From Dermanyssus gallinae (lineage: Eukaryota > Arthropoda > Arachnida > Mesostigmata > Dermanyssidae): a DNA stretch of 64,000 nucleotides. The stretch is taken from positions 248,001 to 312,000 of the forward strand of contig QVRM01006615.1 in the NCBI GenBank assembly GCA_003439945.1, read 5' to 3'. The notes under the pieces were generated by a model. That model did no database searches. It saw only the letters and a list, made by a program, of their open reading frames with translations, and was not told the DNA's origin. Below are positions 1 to 11,840 of this stretch, in pieces. The first letter of the stretch is position 1. Every line of letters starts with the position of its first letter. The translations under genes were made by a program, and so were the position numbers.

Positions 1-990
1 TATGCCCGACTTGACTTTTGCTAACTTTATCCAGCGGACATAATACCACAAGCCTCTCAGGTGGGATTGTCACTTGGGCAACACTTTGGGTACTGCCACG
101 AAATATGCCTCCAATGTAGCTAAATGTGTTTTTTTTTCGTGGAGTAATGTGATGTTGATGCCGTCCCTATGATGATCATTATCGTAGTTGCATATGTTGT
201 TGTTACTTTTAATGCTGTTGTTGTCTATGTTGTCAATGTTTTTGTTGTTGTTGTTGTTGTTGCTGTTGTCCGTGGCGTTGTCGCTACAGTGTTACGTGTA
301 TTTCTGATGACATTGTTATTGTTGTCATTCTTGTTGCTACTGCTGCTGCTGTCGTGGTTCCCGCTGTCGCTGTTGTTGTTGTTGTTCGGGTTGCTCTTGG
401 TAATCCGATTATCCGCACGCTCGGTACGAAGCGAGATTATTGCCTCTTCACTGACGAATTCGATAAACACGACGAATCAGATAAGGCCCAACAACAGGTG
501 GTGAAGGATGACAAACCGAACACTGACATCCGATTCATCATTGAACCCACCCGCGTGAAGATAATAACTACATCCATTGGTCTGGCAGCACACACACACA
601 CAAACACGTGAAGCGGTCATTGATGTGCCGACAACCGGCAACGACACAGTGAACCCAGTAAACTTTTTTCTCACATCACGCTAACAATGCGTCTGGCCTA
701 GTACGGACGGTCTGTTTTGATTGATCGCGGTCTCGATCAATCAAAGGTGTGCTTACTTTTCTCTGTGCTTTCTACACTCGCACTCGTATGCTCGCTCTTT
801 CTCTGCCTCATAACCGACTATTTGCGCATTACCATCACCATAATCATCGTCATCATCATCATCGCCATCACCATGACACTTCAAGGCAATCGTCAGCTTC
901 CTCAATTCCTTTCGACAACTCTCCGCAACAAAACGCAACGAATCATCCACAGCTGCGGGGGCGTGGTTTTCCACTAGCAACTAGTGTTGT
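1..990. repeat. Low-complexity block: (TTG)n-rich 178-390, (CAT)n-rich 825-876
   Basis: GTT/TTG trinucleotide runs dominate 178-390 and ATC/CAT runs dominate 825-876, with a short CA run near 592-604. Open frames across this block translate to poly-Val/Leu or poly-Asn/Asp strings, which is what a trinucleotide microsatellite gives in any frame. I see no exon or element signature in the remaining bases. Confidence 0.7.
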
Positions 991-2670
991 GCGATCCCCG
1001 TCTGATCAGACGGATCAGACGGATGCTGGTCAGGACGTGTGGACAACAAACCGCTGACAACACGTGGCGCGAGCTCGACCCACTTCGACTTCTCACGGCG
1101 AACTGACAGCGACGCGATCAAGTCGGTTTTCTCCCGCCGGTTTCCTTCTGGCCGGTCGGCGGGGGAAGCCAGCGTTGACGTCGTATGGGGAGAGCTGCTG
1201 CACGCGCGACCCGCTGGCCAGAGGGCGCTGCGGTCGGTCGGATGGCTGCCCCGTCTTGACAGCGGTCGCGCCGACGAACGCTTCCTCGGGTGATATCAAC
1301 AGGTTGTTTCCCCGCCACCACTGTACGTTGTGGGGTTGCTGTTCGTCGAACGAATAGAGCTCGGCAGAATGCCGACAGAAGGAGCCCTAATCCTCATGCG
1401 TATGCTGTGTGGCACTATGTGCTATGTGATGATGCTCGATGAGTCTGTTTGTGTGCAGCTTTCCTGCAGCTTTGGCGTTGCGTCTTGTCTCAGCTTCCGC
1501 ACTCGCGCTGTTCCTTACATTTTCGGGACGACACGGAGTCCCCCCCCGCCCTTCAGCTCACGTACCACTATCATTCCTACCCCATCACGGAGACGGGTAT
1601 ATGAGCAGGCGTATATGAGCGTATTTGTGTTCTGTTAACATATTATGTTTATATATAAACCATTATGTGCCTTCACCACTATGTGCCTAAAGCAAGCCGT
1701 TTGGCGTCGTTCGATGACATACTTGCAATGAAGAAAAATCTTACGGGCATCTTCGAGAGACACGCCCACTAAGAGTGGGTATTTAGTCTCTGTTTACGCT
1801 GAAATTTGGGGCTGGCAGAGCAAATTGCGAAACGCCACTAGCAGCTTCTACCACGCGTTGTTTGCAATCTCCGCGTACCGCTGTGTGTCTTGTTGAATAC
1901 TCTGCTAGACGCAAATGAATCCCCGCGAATCATTTCGCATGGCTCTGTAGCCAATCTGCTCCGGAAACAATGGCGCTTTGCGGCGACCGGATGCGATTCC
2001 TGTTGGAAACATAACACAAACAAGACCGCGTGCGTGAATGATACTTTCAAGCTGCAGCAGCCGCATTAATCCCGCTGTCGAGACGGAAAGAAGCTCGCAC
2101 AGAAACCGCGTCCACAAAAGCTCTCGTACATGGTAACTTGTAGGAATGGTGGCATCCGGGCTCGCTTATACGATGAACAAACATAACATGGGAGTTATGA
2201 AAATAGCGCTACCCGTACCCAGCCTTACTTTATATAGAGCTGGATGAGCTATCTACATAATACATAACTAGCTGGCTACTGCTAAGTACTGTATAATTCG
2301 TAGTAACAGTAGTACGTGTGTGGATTTGAGATGGGAACGGGGCGGTTTAGGTATGACGACGGCTTAAGCGGCTAAAGTACGGGCCCAATTAGAAAAAAAT
2401 AGGCCATGGTATCCGAAAAGAACAGATCAGCGTGGCATCAAATCCGTTTTCGGGTAAAGTTCGTTTTTTCTTGATGGATCTGTTCGATTTAACGTGGTTT
2501 TGTGCTGCTGCTGTTATATTTCTCTGCTGGAGAAGTTCCCTCATATTTTATGGCAAAATGACTTTGGCGCGTGGTTCTGGCCAAACGTAGATATGAAGCG
2601 ACATTGGGTAGAGTAGCCTCTGGCCAGCCAAATATTAAAAACAGGTGAGTTCTATTACATCTTACCCACC
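991..2670. other. No gene recognised; CpG-rich block 1050-1330
   Basis: The part from about 1050 to 1330 is clearly richer in G+C and CpG than its surroundings, the usual look of an arthropod promoter or 5' exon, but I cannot place a start codon, donor or protein family in it. The rest is AT-rich sequence without a recognisable open frame or repeat. Confidence 0.3.
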
Positions 2671-2679
2671 CCTAAAATT

Positions 2680-2858
2680 TTAAATTAAAATTTTTGGGCT
2701 GACTCTCAGCCAAAATTTAACATCTACGGGACTGATTTTTTGCATTGCCTCATAGACGGCCCCCCTTAAATACAAATTTGCAACGGTGGGGCTTGAGCCC
2801 GCGCACCGATGTGCCTCCTTCGGTCGCGAGACGCAAGCGAACTACTCAACAATGATCA
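2680..2858 (-). mobile_element. tRNA-derived SINE, copy 1 (minus strand)
   Basis: Read on the minus strand this copy shares the body of the SINEs at 7290 and 15673: GGAGGCACATCGGTGCGCGG, a degenerate B box (GGCTCAAGCCC), the 'CCGTCTATGAGGCAATGC' stretch and 'TTGGCTGAGAGTCAGCCC'. The A-box end has drifted more than in the other copies, and the tail is A/T-rich. It is probably the oldest of the three. I could not fix its target-site duplication, so the ends are approximate. Confidence 0.75.
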
Positions 2859-3539
2859 AAATTTATCTCTATCGAAACTTTAAGTAATGGCCACGGCTGT
2901 CAGGTAGGAAAGCGCACAAGAGAGACATTGAAAGCTTTTTGCCGAGATTGTAATTCTTCAAAGCGGCTCTTCGGAAAATGTACGGACCTAAACAAGAAAC
3001 ACTAACTAACTACAAATACATACAAGATAGCACTGCATGAGTAAATAATATACAATCTATCGAAGGTGAGCAGCATGATGCTTTAAGCATTTATTCAGTT
3101 ATATCTCTACTCGAGCCTATTTGGTCAAGGTTCGTGCCATGGAAAATACTATGAATATAATGTATTCTGTGTATTCTCTTGGCACAATATTGCTTCTCGA
3201 GCAGAAATTCCAACAACAGTGCACACCGCCTGCCTCTTCTGTAGAAGACATGTGTCTTTTTCATTTGACCATATGCTATACAGAGGTGTAACTGTGCGTC
3301 CTCTACCGTTTGCCCGCCCACTTGTAGGGCTTGCAACATGAATGCATAGCCTTAATGCGTTGCCTTTGACTGCAAGTCGCGTTTAGCACGCCTGTAACAC
3401 CAGATGCCCCCTAGCTTAATTAAAACAACCAATCTTCAACCACAGCAGCTCTTACTTTTGTGTAGGTAGTCTACGACCGCTGTATTATTTGTGATGGTTC
3501 CGTACATTTTACGTTCTTCCTTTCTAAATTGCAATTTTT
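2859..3539. other. No feature recognised
   Basis: AT-rich sequence. A minus-strand open frame at 3091-3339 (82 codons) matches nothing I know and has no visible splice context, so I do not call it a gene. Confidence 0.3.
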
Positions 3540-4260
3540 TCATACTGTGCTTTGGTATCTGCATAGTTTTTTTGTATCTCTTATTTTATTAACACACGGG
3601 CTGGGGAAGTGTGTTAATGTCACATTATAGTCTTTCAGAGCGTTTGGCAGGTTGGCTACGGACCGAACCACCGGAAAGAAAAGCCTTACACCATCAATTA
3701 AACACAAATCGTGCACTCCCACCTTATCTCATGTTAGTAAAATATGAGTGCTATCTGTGCCCCTAAAAAAGCAACTGCTGCATGAAGAAAAAGCATGCAT
3801 AAAAAAAAATGAAAAAACAAATTTTAATTACCGCAGCTGCGATGGTGGCCTTCCTAATCCTTTCTTGAATGTGTGATTAAAAGCTGCTGTCTCTTGTTGA
3901 TAAGGTGAGCCCTAGGTATGTAAATGTATTCACAAATTTTAATTCCTTTCCCGTCATTTGACGCACGTCACCGCTGGACGGCCGCTTCTTCGAAATTTCA
4001 TGGCTACTGTCTTTTCCCAATTAATCTATATGCCCTTTTCATCCATGAGTGTAACTAGTCGACCTTGACGAACTTGTTTCACTCTGAAAAGGTTGCAACT
4101 GAATATTACCACATTATCTGCGTACAGTACGGGAAAGTCAGCCCATCGCCCTGCGCGACATTTAGTACCTGTATATGAAAATAGAAACAATCGTGCAGAC
4201 TCATTATTGATCTTTTTTTTTTTAAATCTTAACAATAAGAGTTGCACAAGACATCAGTTC
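3540..4260 (-). pseudogene. Decayed non-LTR reverse transcriptase fragment
   Basis: On the minus strand 4250-3850 reads as the palm and thumb of a non-LTR reverse transcriptase. There is a damaged YADD box (LYADNVVIFS, second Asp now Asn), then 'INWEKTVAMKFRRSGRP', then a segment that in another frame gives 'KFVNTFTYLGLTLSTRDSSF'. These correspond in order to the YADDLVIFS, 'LSKTKAVKFRRGG' and 'FCYLGVIFSSRGTTFSQH' parts of the minus-strand element at 44-49 kb, so both belong to one clade. Frameshifts and stops are frequent and the copy cannot be active. The downstream limit is uncertain because similarity fades after about 3800. Confidence 0.65.
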
Positions 4261-5172
4261 AATAGCTTGGAGTCACACATAGGTCGTTTTCAACTCGGCT
4301 GCAAAAAAAACTGTGCGATCGCCCGCAAAGGGCGTGTGGGATCGGATATACATTACCTCAGGATGTGAAAGAGGGGCGATCATTGTAAGCGCTCAGTAGT
4401 CTATCAATTTGGGACCTTTACTTGCGACATACGCGCACCAAGAATGACGTAGCATAAATTTGCTAAATTATCTAGACAGGAGCGTCGACGAAAAGACAAC
4501 GTCGACAGAGTCAACCACGTGTTGTCACGATCTGTGCCTTTACAAACGTAGAACTGATCGATATAAAGGAAGACCTAGGTCATCGAGGTATCAAATCAGG
4601 TGTAGCAGCACTATGTTTCCAAAAACAATTAAAAAGTAATCAACCATTGAAATGGAGCGATGTCTTCATACAAGAGATCTGTCACCGCTATTATTTTATA
4701 ACCAGACGACGGTGAGTAAATTATTTGGCCCTCTAGCATCATACATTTTCAAAAAGTTTCAAGTTGAACAGCTAAACGTACTGATAAAAATACAAGTCGA
4801 AAAATAGAGAAAATAGTTTTAATAAAAGCAATCAAAATTATCAAGAAAAATATTCCTTTTGACCCTCTGTCTTTATTAAAGAATTTAATTTATCGGTCAA
4901 TCCACACGTCGAAAACCTCCGTCGTATATATTTATTATAAAGTCTGCAAAACGGCTTCTATAAAACACTGCGCAAATAATTTTTAAATAGAATTCATGTC
5001 TCCGAGAGAACAAGTAAGCCGTTTTAGTCTCAAACGTTATGTGTTTACGATTTGTACAGTAGAAATTATTGACAGTGCATCTTATCGATGGATATTGTGG
5101 GAAAACAAAACTGAGTTCTGGTGACGACCGAAAGCGACCGGTGACTAGGACATAGCGAACGTTATTATTAGG
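4261..5172. other. No feature recognised
   Basis: AT-rich DNA with many stops in all frames. I see no splice-consistent open frame and no repeat. Confidence 0.3.
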
Positions 5173-5220
5173 TGATTAGGGATTTAACGCCAAAGAGGAT
5201 TGGTGTTAAATCCCTAATCA
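5173..5220. repeat. Inverted repeat, 19-bp arms
   Basis: Left arm 5173-5191 (TGATTAGGGATTTAACGCC) and right arm 5202-5220 pair over 19 positions with one G-T-type mismatch and a 10-base loop. It could be a short hairpin RNA, a MITE remnant or a chance palindrome. No flanking duplication was found. Confidence 0.7.
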
Positions 5221-5299
5221 ACTGTCTGCAAATCGCCCAATTTCCTTTTGGAAGTATTCGCGTTCTTTTATTGAATTAAAATATCTATTCAGCGATTTC

Positions 5300-6660
5300 T
5301 AAGGTCTTTGTCAAGGTATCGGAAAGCATGTGGGCCTGTACGCCAAGGGTACTGTCCTATGTCCGGGTTTATGAATGAAGTCAAGACTTGCTCTTTTCAA
5401 TTGCCTGAAAAAAACCCTATTTTCGACACAGTTCCTTGGCCAACGCCTAAAAAACCTTCGGCCACTGCTTAACGAATGGCTTGGCCAGCCCACGGGTATG
5501 CTGTCAAGGCCAGCGTTCTTTCCAGGCTTCAGCCGTTCACCAGCCCGTCTGGTCTCTTTTCGAGTTACCTCCGGAATATCCTCCAGAACAACCGGGCACT
5601 CCTCATTGCCACTTCACGGTTGAGTGAGACAGAGAGCAGATATTCGTTCCAGCAGCAGCAGGTCCAGCGAAAGCTTCAAGGGAGCTCTCTGAAGCTTGAT
5701 CATGATAATATTGTACGGTAGTCCCCATATGTCACTGTCCACCGCACCTTTCAATTCTATCCACGTTCGCGTCTTGTTTTCAGTGATGTGTCCTTGCAGT
5801 CTGGTTCGGGCGGTCTTGTACTTGACCAGTTGGAAGTAAGGTTGTCTCACCTCTGCTTTGTCTACCCAGCTAGTTCCGCGTCCTCCTGTAAATCCTTTGA
5901 AGCTTAATACGTGCCTTTCTTGCTTCCACGAACTCTTTATCTTATCAGTACTTGGATGCGCAGAGCGTTTGTACCAATGCAAAGGGCCCTCTCGCATGCC
6001 GCAGTGAGCATGGCAGACATCCGACGCTCATTCACTTGGTTTTCCTTAAGCCCGCTACAGCCCTCATCTAACTCAGCCTTGAGAATCTTTATGGCGAGCT
6101 TTTGTTGGTTGTCTGGAGTTTTAAACCAATGTATCTGTGATTTGTCAGGTTCTCCTCGTCTTTGCGACGAGCCATTCCCCTATCGTAGGAAACACTGAAT
6201 CGCTGACCAGAGTTAGTTCTATAAAAGTTGTCTAGTCATTTGTGGAAACAGTAGCAGCCACTCTGCCATTAAGTACTAGCAGGGATCTCTCGGCTATCCG
6301 TTCCTGTAAACTATGTGCCCTCTCCGACGTGTGTCGGCTCCACCATACCATGCTTGCCGTTACGAAGTCATTCATGATAACTTGGTCGCTCACGCGCTCG
6401 GCAAGCTTCGCAAGGAAGCTTTCAAATTCCGGCAAGGAGGTCTTCTGATACCCGCCGGCCTTTATTAAATGAGAAATGGCAGCAGTAAAAAACTACCACT
6501 TCATCCACCTTAACCCAGGTGAACCTTTGACCTGACCCAGTGTGTCTAACTGCCAAGCCCTGTTCGAAGCCCGTCCAGGATATCACGGTGTCTGCCTTTG
6601 CGTTGAACATTTGGTCACTCTTCCGCGTGGTGACTGCTACATTTAGCTCATTCAGGACAC
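5300..6660 (-). pseudogene. Decayed R1-like APE non-LTR retrotransposon fragment
   Basis: On the minus strand three blocks lie in the right order for ORF2 of the R1-like element at 44873-48161. The first (6610-6422) is AP-endonuclease-like, with 'GSGQRFTWVKVDEVVVFYCC' matching that copy's 'GGGFSWLEIDRVGVIYSCY'. The second (6435-6232) carries 'MNDFVTASMVWWSRHTSERA', where the catalytic GDFNA has become NDFVT. The third (5997-5614) carries 'DSDIWGLPYNIIMIKLQ', the linker before the RT. The beginning of the RT domain ('QLKRASLDFIHKPGHRT') follows at 5493-5311. The blocks are split by frameshifts and the finger, palm and C-terminus are absent. This is a dead, truncated copy. Confidence 0.8.
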
Positions 6661-6697
6661 CTCCATCAATACATAGACATGGTCAAAAATATCGTGC

Positions 6698-6720
6698 GAT
6701 ATATATATATATATATATAT
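6698..6720. repeat. (AT)n microsatellite
   Basis: Pure AT dinucleotide run just beyond the 5' side of the R1-like fragment. Confidence 0.9.
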
Positions 6721-7278
6721 GGTCTCCTTTTGTTATGCCGCTTTATAAAGGCGGTAGACTTTGATTTGATAACATAAGGCATATCTCTATTACGACTTTA
6801 TTTGGCAAAATTCTCAAAACATATTAAATTCCCAACTAGTTGTATCATTTAAAAACGACCTTATTTATCCGGGGACAATTTGGATTTAGGGAAGAGCGAA
6901 GAAGGCTAACACTTTTAATATATACATTACGATCTGCACTTGTTTTGCAGTGATATTAGAAATGAGCTTATAGAAAAAGTAACGCGTGCTATGACTATAA
7001 TCAATCTCTAGTTGCAAAAAACAATAATATATGTCTTAATGTTAAAAAAAGAGTCACGAAAGTATTAAAATCAAGACAGGATACACTGCTGAACCACCAC
7101 CTAACCTTGACTGCCAGCTATGCCCTTCCTTGGGTCGTTATGTTGATATGAAAGTTGAAAACTTTTGCCATTGAACAGATGTAATAATCATATCAGACTA
7201 TGCTTTATCGATATTGCCGGCTCGAACTTAGATCTTAGAAAACTGCAGTTGTTCGATAGCTGGTGAGGTAAGCAGCTA
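6721..7278. other. No feature recognised
   Basis: AT-rich spacer without open frames longer than background. Confidence 0.3.
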
Positions 7279-7485
7279 TAAGTACATTGTCGAGCCCGGT
7301 GGCGTGGTGGCATGCGTCTGCGCCTCGCGACCGGAGGAGACACATAGGTGCGCGGGTTCGAGCCCCACCGTTGCACATTTGTATTTTTGGGGGTCCGTCT
7401 ATGAAGCAATGCGAAAAGCAGTCCCATGGACGTTAAATCTTGGCTGAGAGTCAGCCCCAAAAGGAATTTTTTTTTAAGTACATTG
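7279..7485 (+). mobile_element. tRNA-derived SINE, copy 2, with 11-bp target-site duplication
   Basis: The element body (7290-7474, 185 bp) has a tRNA-like head with an A box (TGGCGTGGTGG, about 7300-7310) and a B box (GGTTCGAGCCC, 7354-7364), the internal RNA polymerase III promoter. A tRNA-unrelated body follows (GGGGTCCGTCTATGAAGCAA ... TTGGCTGAGAGTCAGCCCC), and the copy ends in a T-rich tail. It is bracketed by the perfect 11-bp duplication TAAGTACATTG at 7279-7289 and 7475-7485, direct evidence of retroposition. The same body recurs at 2680 and 15673. I cannot assign it to a named family without a database search. Confidence 0.9.
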
Positions 7486-8160
7486 GGCAGACGTTTTAGA
7501 ATAACATCAAATGGGAAAGTCATATTAAACATATGATAACCAAACCTAGGACATAGGCTTTACTTTTGCATAGGTTACGACCCGTTGCCTCCCTCGAGAA
7601 AATCGTGTATTTATTTTTTCACACTTAAAATGTGGTGTCTTGTTGTACGATGTCTCATTGAAGTCGAATATCGAAGTAGCTTTTCAGAAAAGGTGCATAC
7701 GAAATATATTTGATTTGGCCTATAAGGCAACTACTAAGAACATGTAGAGAGATAAAGATGTATTGCATTTTTATGAAATATACATATGTTGACACATTAT
7801 AGCAAAGCCGTGTCCTAATATCGCTTACCCTACCAGAAGTGCTGTAAACAATGTTTTAACGCACCCATATACAAGGTTTGAAACAAATTATTTGATGCCG
7901 AAATATCACCCTTAGTTTTGCTAAATATACTAAAAATATTTGTATTTGGATGAGCCTCGCAGCACAAGTAAAACATTAGAGAAGTCTAATAAACACCATT
8001 ATGTAATATGCAGGATGTAGGGCAGATACGGGAGCCTTTTCTGCAAAATATCCTTAATTGTTACAATCGTTGATAATATGTAGATATGGATGTCTTAGGC
8101 TCAACAAGGAATTATTGACTTTAAATAAATTTGGCGTCCGGAGAAAACGATTTCACAAAA
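7486..8160. other. No feature recognised
   Basis: AT-rich DNA, no supported gene or repeat. Confidence 0.3.
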
Positions 8161-8162
8161 AA

Positions 8163-8375
8163 GATATATATATATATATATATATATAGGGTGTCCGTGG
8201 AAGATAGGGTAAAACTGAAGGGTATGGCAAAACTCGGTGGAAAGTCATTTTTTCCAATGGAAGGGGGAGGGGCTATTTCATATATATTGTGATATTAAGA
8301 AGAGTTCGCAAAATGAAATTATTGTACTTTGGCACATTCGAACTCTCATGTATATATATATATATATATATATAT
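8163..8375. repeat. Repeat family member A between two (TA)n tracts
   Basis: A block of about 160 bp (8187-8346) sits between (TA)n runs at 8163-8186 and 8348-8374. It begins AGGGTGTCC and contains CAAAACTCGGTGGAAAGTCA. The block starting at 38974, also directly after a (TA)n run, shares the opening AGGGT and the AAAACTCGGT...AAA.TCATTTT core. TA flanks and a start like CAGGGTGTCC recall Tc1/mariner-type termini, but I cannot find a matching inverted end. Confidence 0.5.
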
Positions 8376-9363
8376 CAGAGAGCTCCTTGTATGTTACATA
8401 TATACATGTAACATACACGTAATATATTATAGAAAAATTGTGACTATAGTTTATCAAGTTATTTTTTTTTATGAAACTACATGAAGCTTGCTACATCTGA
8501 TAATTTTAATACAATTTCCGGTAGTAGTGAAACTGGTATCATGCACAATAAGAAGAACGGTCCCGTTTTACTCTGCAGAAGTTCGACGTATCACCACGCA
8601 GGAGAATCGACAGTAGGAGTATTGTTGGTCATGTGATGAAGTATGCCGCTGCATATGAGGGCAACAGGCACCTACTTATTAGATTGCCGCGCGCGCCACG
8701 GAGAAACGCAGCTGCCATCGGGTAGCCGAGCTGAGGGTTTTCCAAAGAGGGGCCTATGCGACCTAGCCCTCCGTAAGACGACTTGCCGCATTCCCAAGGG
8801 TTTGCAAACTGTAGCCAGGACGAGAGATCCATGAGAGCCGGTTAAACACGAGGCTCCCACGATCTCGAAGTGACGCCATACATTTCTGAACTCGGAGAGT
8901 GGGCAGGATTGAGTTTTTTAGTGTGTAAAAATATCCACACACAAGTTAATTGCTTTAATTTTTTGTATGAGCTTTTACTTTCCTCACTCTCCCCCCCCCC
9001 CCAATAATCAGAAAACAAGTAGTAAGCAGAGCGCTCTGTTTTGTTGATCGTGGTTATTGGACTAGTAAATGTTTTATTGATCCTAGTTATAGGAGTAATA
9101 CTAACAATAATAGTCGTCCATATGATCACAACTATAAGTGACTGGTAGCTTATATTTAATGCTTAGCAAACGGTGGCAAAGTTGCATTGAAACCAAGGCA
9201 CGTTTGGACTCAAATTTGGAATCCGAACAATAACGGATTACTTGCCGGTTGCCCACCTCCATGTCCACCTTGAGGAAGAGAACAACCACGGCAATCTTTA
9301 AAAGGTCGAGTTTGAGGCAAACAAGCGTTGTTACGCAAAACGTGGCAGTAAAGAAATATGACG
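8376..9363. other. No gene recognised
   Basis: The stretch at 8640-8840 is richer in G+C and has overlapping open frames on both strands, none of which I recognise. A C-run lies near 8991-9001. Confidence 0.3.
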
Positions 9364-9409
9364 AAATCCGACAGGCAACGCGAGCGGCTCCGTTTGACCT
9401 GTCGGATTT
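9364..9409. repeat. Inverted repeat, perfect 12-bp arms
   Basis: AAATCCGACAGG at 9364-9375 and its exact reverse complement at 9398-9409, separated by 22 bases. Function unknown. Confidence 0.75.
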
Positions 9410-9472
9410 GCGCGGATTGCACAAGCTGTATTTACAGTAAGGGCACCTATTCGAAAATCGTATAGCAGTTGC

Positions 9473-9478
<6 letters not shown>

Positions 9479-9545
<67 letters not shown>
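9479..9545. repeat. (AT)n microsatellite
   Basis: An uninterrupted AT run of about 67 bp. The open frames through it (poly Ile-Tyr) are artefacts of the repeat. Confidence 0.95.
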
Positions 9546-9546
<1 letters not shown>

Positions 9547-11559
9547 GTACATACACACAAATACTAGGGATATGCAAAGAGATGCCAGAAATATATTCAG
9601 ACCACCACAGACATTAACAATTGGCGTGGCATGCCGCGGCATTTGTCTTTGAAAACTTTGCATTGGTAAGGGGGATAAACATTGGTCATGCTACACTATG
9701 GGAAAACACAGCTTGATTCGTCGGTTTGGATGACGAAGCTAATGGGTAAGTACTTACTCTGCAGACCACAAGGTCTGTACAAAGTTGAGAAGAACCAAAA
9801 GCCAGGAGCTAGACAAGTCAAACCGCTGAAGTAATAGTGTAATGCCTTATTGCTAAGGCAAGTTAGCTTAGTTTAGCAGCACAGAAACTTCAACTTTAGA
9901 AAATTACAGGCAATATGTACAAATGTTATTATAAAATTCAAAGTTGTTTAATCAATATTTTTAACTATTTGATTTGTCTTTAAACGAAATTTTTCATAAT
10001 TTTATTCTAAGTAAAAATATAACTTAATTCACCTACATTTTTTTCAGAATAATAACTTTCTTAATAAAGCACTAAAATTACAAATTATGGTCAGTACAAC
10101 TTTATTTCCGTTTCCCATAGTGTGACATAAGCCAAATCTTGGTCTTTTCAATGCCAAAACTTTACAGCATGCATATTGAAACGCGAAGCAAAATAATACA
10201 TTTCGCAGGGCTACCAATTAAAAAGCCCAGGTTGCGAAAGACGCGAAAGACGTGGCAAACGCTCCTTTTGTAACTACTTAGTTTGTTAAAAAAGTACATC
10301 TCTACGAAATCATCTAATAAAAAAACTTGGATACATTAAATAAAATAATGGCTGCTAAAGCGTAGGTGTCAAAATGCGCAAACACATTGTTCTTGAACAG
10401 AGAAGTAAGTTCTTATCTGAAGAGCTAGCTTTTGTTATTTGCTATGCCGGCCGCATGCCAATAAACATTAAACACTTTTAACGCTTTATAAGGTGCTCTA
10501 GCTGCATTTGTTCTGTTGATCTGGATATATAGCCTCAAAACGGAATTGCAAATAAACTTCATAATAAAAAAATGTGTAAATTATTTCTGTTTAAACTGTT
10601 CGTAAAGCAGAACCTGTGAAAAAATACACTTTTGGAAATTGTGTGCGAACTTAACGACGGCGCGCAAGCAAAGCTCGCTCAAGACTGCGCGTCATTCAGC
10701 AGAGCGCCAGAATGCTGCTCTCAACTCGCCGCAGTTTGCTGGAGAAGAACCCCCAACACCCGACACGAACTTGTCATTTCCGTGTCAGAAGTCGCCAGTA
10801 ACAAAAGAAAAAATCCTAACAGATCTTTCGGCAGTTCCGACAAAAAAAAGATGGCCTATTATATCCGATCGCCTGTTCCTTAGTGGTTTGCCAACTGGCG
10901 GCCACGTTAGGGTGTTAAAAAACTATATACAGGGGCCCTTGCTATAAAATAGCTGACGACGATTTTCCTCTCGACGCCGATCTTTTTGCCTACGGCGGCG
11001 ACCTCTTTCTGGACGGCCAGGCCCGGAGACCAAACCTGCTAGCGAAGCGTGCGAATAAAGTAATCGCCGAAATCGCGCACTGGATATGAAAAGCAGGGCT
11101 TGCTTAAGCCCCCGCTATTCATCTTGTAGGCCGTGGCAATTCACCTTGTAGGCCCTGGGAAGTGTCCCGCTCTTCACCTATGCCTTAATATCAATAATCA
11201 ACATCGTATGCACGAAAAGGTACCTTGGATCGGGGTCTCCGGGGCACTTATTGATTGCGCCGGACAACGGAGAAAGTCCCCAAAATTGCCAATAACCACT
11301 CATTACTAACACCTTTGGGCCACGGCAATCCAAGCGACGCATCATCATGTCCATGGTCGAGTCAGTTGCGCTACGCGGAGCTCCGGCTAAGTCTTCAAAC
11401 ACTTTACTAACGGCAACAAAACCGCCTGAGCCAGCTTTAAAGGGTCGGAGCCTTTAGGGTGATTACGACGTATCGGGCGGTAAGCACAGGGACGGCGCTT
11501 CTACTCGCCTGAACGGTTTCCTGGGATCCAAGGGCAGGAAACCGCCGCCGTTTGGGAAA
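9546..11559. other. No gene recognised
   Basis: 9.55-10.6 kb is AT-rich with nothing visible. From 10632 to 10947 two overlapping plus-strand open frames (83 and 102 codons) occur in more G+C-rich sequence and continue into coding-like sequence. They may be the head of a decayed element, but I recognise no motif. Confidence 0.3.
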
Positions 11560-11840
11560 AGAACCTACACTCAAGAAGGAAGATGAACGACAACTGAGCA
11601 TCGCCCTATAGCAGGAGGAATAGAACGACCTGGAGGAGGGTGCTTCAGGCGCCAGTCTCCGGAGGCTTCTACCAACAATCAAAGAATGGCTAAATTGACC
11701 CGAGGGAAAAATTACTTTTATCAACCAACCAGGCCCAGGCGGGTCACGGAGAGTTCCAGGTCTACCTGTTCAGGATTGGAAAGGCTCCAGAAACATATGT
11801 GGCCTAACGTGACAAAGATTTTTAGATATATACGTACGTC
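11560..11840 (+). pseudogene. R1-like non-LTR fragment (C-terminal part of ORF2)
   Basis: Across two frames the plus strand reads 'EGASGASLRRLLPTIKEWLN', then 'GHGEFQVYLFRIGKAPETYV'. In the R1-like copy at 44873-48161 the equivalent region reads 'GVTTGSWTKSLIPDLRAWYD', then 'GHGQFQSYLSRIKKAISDIC'. The order and spacing agree, so this is the segment just before the C-terminal cysteine motif. An in-frame stop and a frameshift make it non-functional. Upstream sequence from about 11430 may belong to the same copy but is too decayed to align by eye. Confidence 0.75.

Noticed and set aside
169..611. Open frames of 81-111 codons on both strands
   Set aside because: They translate the TTG/CAA trinucleotide repeat (poly-Val/Leu or poly-Asn) and have no domain or splice context.
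1039..1357. GC-rich overlapping open frames on both strands
   Set aside because: High G+C sequence lacks stop codons by composition. Arg/Ala/Gly-rich translations without a domain are not evidence of a gene.
9101..9663. Minus-strand frames of 110-158 codons across the (AT)n at 9479-9545
   Set aside because: The central part is a poly Ile-Tyr artefact of the microsatellite. The same applies to similar frames at 22360, 23107, 28110, 36768, 38097 and 49694.
10632..10947. Overlapping plus-strand frames of 83 and 102 codons
   Set aside because: Coding-like composition, but no recognisable motif and no homologous copy in the window.
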